From: VBDM01 sp035651815
GTDB taxonomy: Bacteria > Pseudomonadota > Gammaproteobacteria > Burkholderiales > SG8-39
Assembly (NCBI GenBank): GCA_035651815.1
Contig: DASRFB010000036.1
Span: 44,656 to 108,655 of the forward strand
DNA: 64,000 nucleotides
Reading direction: 5' to 3'
Made by a program: the position numbers and the translations under genes. The notes beneath the pieces were generated by a model. The model was not told where the DNA came from, made no database searches, and saw only the letters and a program-made list of their open reading frames with translations. Position 1 is the stretch's first letter; every line of letters begins with the position of its first letter. Of this stretch, positions 62,915 to 64,000 are shown one piece after another.

Positions 62915-64000
62915 ATGCGTCGTGCCTTGTCGAGCCTCGTTGCCGGCCTCCTCCTCGCCGTCGTCCCGGCGCTCGCCGCCGCGCAATCCGAGTTCGGCTT
63001 CTTCGGGCCGAAGCAGTACGCCCACCCCGCTCCCGGCACGGCCCGGTTCGCCGAGACGGTCGCGGTGCCGGCCGACGTGACCGGGCCGTTCACGCTGCGT
63101 GTCACGAACGGCGACGGCCGCGACGGCGTGCGCGACACGTCCGTATATCTGAACGGCGCGCGCATCCTCGGCGAGGACGACTTCGAGGACGCCGTCGACC
63201 TGCAGCGCACGGTGCAGCTGCAGGCGCAGAACCAGCTCGTCGTGGTGATCGGCGGGCGGCCGCGCACCCACCTGACGCTCAGCCTCTCGGGGCGGCTCGT
63301 CCCGCCCGTGCCGACCGCGCTCGCGCCGGACCCGCTCACCGTGTTCGCGGGCACGAGCGCCAACGTCGTCGCGACGCTTGCGCCGACGCCGCGCTTCGCC
63401 GGCGCGCTCGCGGTCTCGACCGGTGACGCCGGTGTCGCGACCGCGCCGACGTCGGTCGCGTTCGCGGCCGGCCAGGCGGCGGTGACGGTGCCGGTCTCCG
63501 GCATCGCGCGCGGCACGACGTCGCTGACGGTCGGGCTGAACGGCGCGTCGCTCTCGTCGCAGGTCAACGTCGTGGCGCCGCTCGTGACGGCGCTCGCGCC
63601 CGATCCGCTGACGGTCTTCGCGGGGAAGACCGCGAGCGTCGTCGCGACGCTCGCGCCCGCGCCCGCGCTCGCCGGGACGCTGTACGTGTCCACGGGCGAT
63701 CCGGGCGTCGCGACCGCGCCCGCTTCGGTCGCGTTCGCCGCGGGCCAGACGCAGGTCGCGATCGAAATCACCGCGGTCGCGCGCGGTGGCACGTCGCTCA
63801 CCGCGAGCCTCAACGGGTCGTCGGTCACCTCGCAGCTGAGCGTGGTCGTGCCGCTCGTGACCGCGCTCGCGCCCGATCCGCTCAAGGTGTTCGCGGGAGC
63901 GAAGGCGAACGTCACCGCGACGATCGCGCCGGCGCCCGCCGCCGCCGGCAGCCTCTCCGTGTCCATCGACAAGCCGGCGCTCGCGACGGTGCCGGCGTCG
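62915..64000 (+). CDS. Exported protein with tandem Ig-like/BIG-type repeats, 3' end cut by window edge
   Basis: The frame runs from the ATG at 62915 (AGGAGAGG upstream) to the right edge, 362 codons. A signal peptide (MRRALSSLVAGLLLAVVPALAAAQ) is followed by a unique domain of about 105 residues (YAHPAPGTARFAETVAVPADVTGPFTLRVTNGDGRDGV) and then repeats of 91 residues with the phrase ALAPDPLTVFAG. The repeats look like bacterial Ig-like domains of surface or cell-envelope proteins. The intergenic 62761-62914 is unusually AT-rich and contains the inverted repeat ACTGT-N8-ACAGT. Confidence 0.85.
   Translation, partial: MRRALSSLVAGLLLAVVPALAAAQSEFGFFGPKQYAHPAPGTARFAETVAVPADVTGPFTLRVTNGDGRDGVRDTSVYLNGARILGEDDFEDAVDLQRTVQLQAQNQLVVVIGGRPRTHLTLSLSGRLVPPVPTALAPDPLTVFAGTSANVVATLAPTPRFAGALAVSTGDAGVATAPTSVAFAAGQAAVTVPVSGIARGTTSLTVGLNGASLSSQVNVVAPLVTALAPDPLTVFAGKTASVVATLAPAPALAGTLYVSTGDPGVATAPASVAFAAGQTQVAIEITAVARGGTSLTASLNGSSVTSQLSVVVPLVTALAPDPLKVFAGAKANVTATIAPAPAAAGSLSVSIDKPALATVPAS
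63305..64000 (+). repeat. Tandem 273-bp repeats within the exported protein gene
   Basis: Units begin near 63305, 63578 and 63851 (91 codons each), all opening with a TALAPDPL phrase and containing VATLAPAP and VAFAAGQ. The third unit is cut by the window edge. Confidence 0.85.

Overview
The window is very GC-rich (about 70%), densely coded DNA from a proteobacterium, most likely a betaproteobacterium of the order Burkholderiales. The taxonomic call is an inference from gene content: DUF4142, DUF5985 and DUF6496 small proteins, an ECF42 sigma factor with a DGPF partner, a hydantoinase/acetone-carboxylase-like pair beside a complete Liv-type ABC transporter, short PutA, and many GTG/TTG starts. 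I see no rRNA, tRNA, CRISPR array or insertion sequence. The first and last genes are cut by the window edges.

Region 1 (1-29.3 kb) combines surface-polysaccharide genes with small stress-type proteins. A rightward cluster (1.6-6.8 kb) carries glycosyltransferases, a radical SAM/SPASM enzyme, a methyltransferase and a PIG-L deacetylase. A second rightward group (7.8-12.0 kb) has a phospholipase D-VTT fusion, a glycosyltransferase and a DUF2334 deacetylase. A leftward seven-gene operon (23.5-15.9 kb) with 4-base overlaps encodes a glycosyltransferase, SDR, HAD phosphatase, two GT9 enzymes, a NodU/CmcH-type carbamoyltransferase and a UDP-glucuronate decarboxylase-like enzyme. Between and around them lie SRPBCC, Hsp20, DUF4142, GlsB-like and zinc-ribbon small proteins, a split LigD repair pair, and an unusual ABC exporter fused to a degenerate kinase module and a receiver domain.

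The most interesting signal is regulatory. At least ten intergenic sites match the sigma-54 -24/-12 consensus (TGGCAC-N5-TTGC), mostly 30-50 bp upstream of start codons of both polysaccharide operons and many of the small genes. An 11-bp near-palindrome, GTAAGAATTAC, recurs only between genes and lies 40-90 bp upstream of several of these promoters, which is where an enhancer-binding protein would sit. Together they suggest one RpoN-dependent regulon joining envelope polysaccharide synthesis with stress proteins.

Region 2 (29.3-39.5 kb) is catabolic: hydantoinase/acetone-carboxylase-like A and B subunits split by two toxin-antitoxin pairs (brnTA, hicAB), then livK-like, livH, livM, livG and livF genes behind a good sigma-70 promoter. 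Region 3 (39.5-50.4 kb) holds a TDT-family transporter, small membrane and basic proteins, two c-di-GMP enzymes, a VOC protein, an iron-type periplasmic binding protein, a methyltransferase and an ECF42/DGPF pair flanked by a methyltransferase remnant. Region 4 (50.4-64 kb) has putA, an ATPase, arfB, exported low-complexity proteins sharing a two-cysteine motif, an alkyladenine glycosylase, a xanthine-dehydrogenase-family operon interrupted by a palindromic repeat, and the start of an exported protein with 273-bp tandem repeats.
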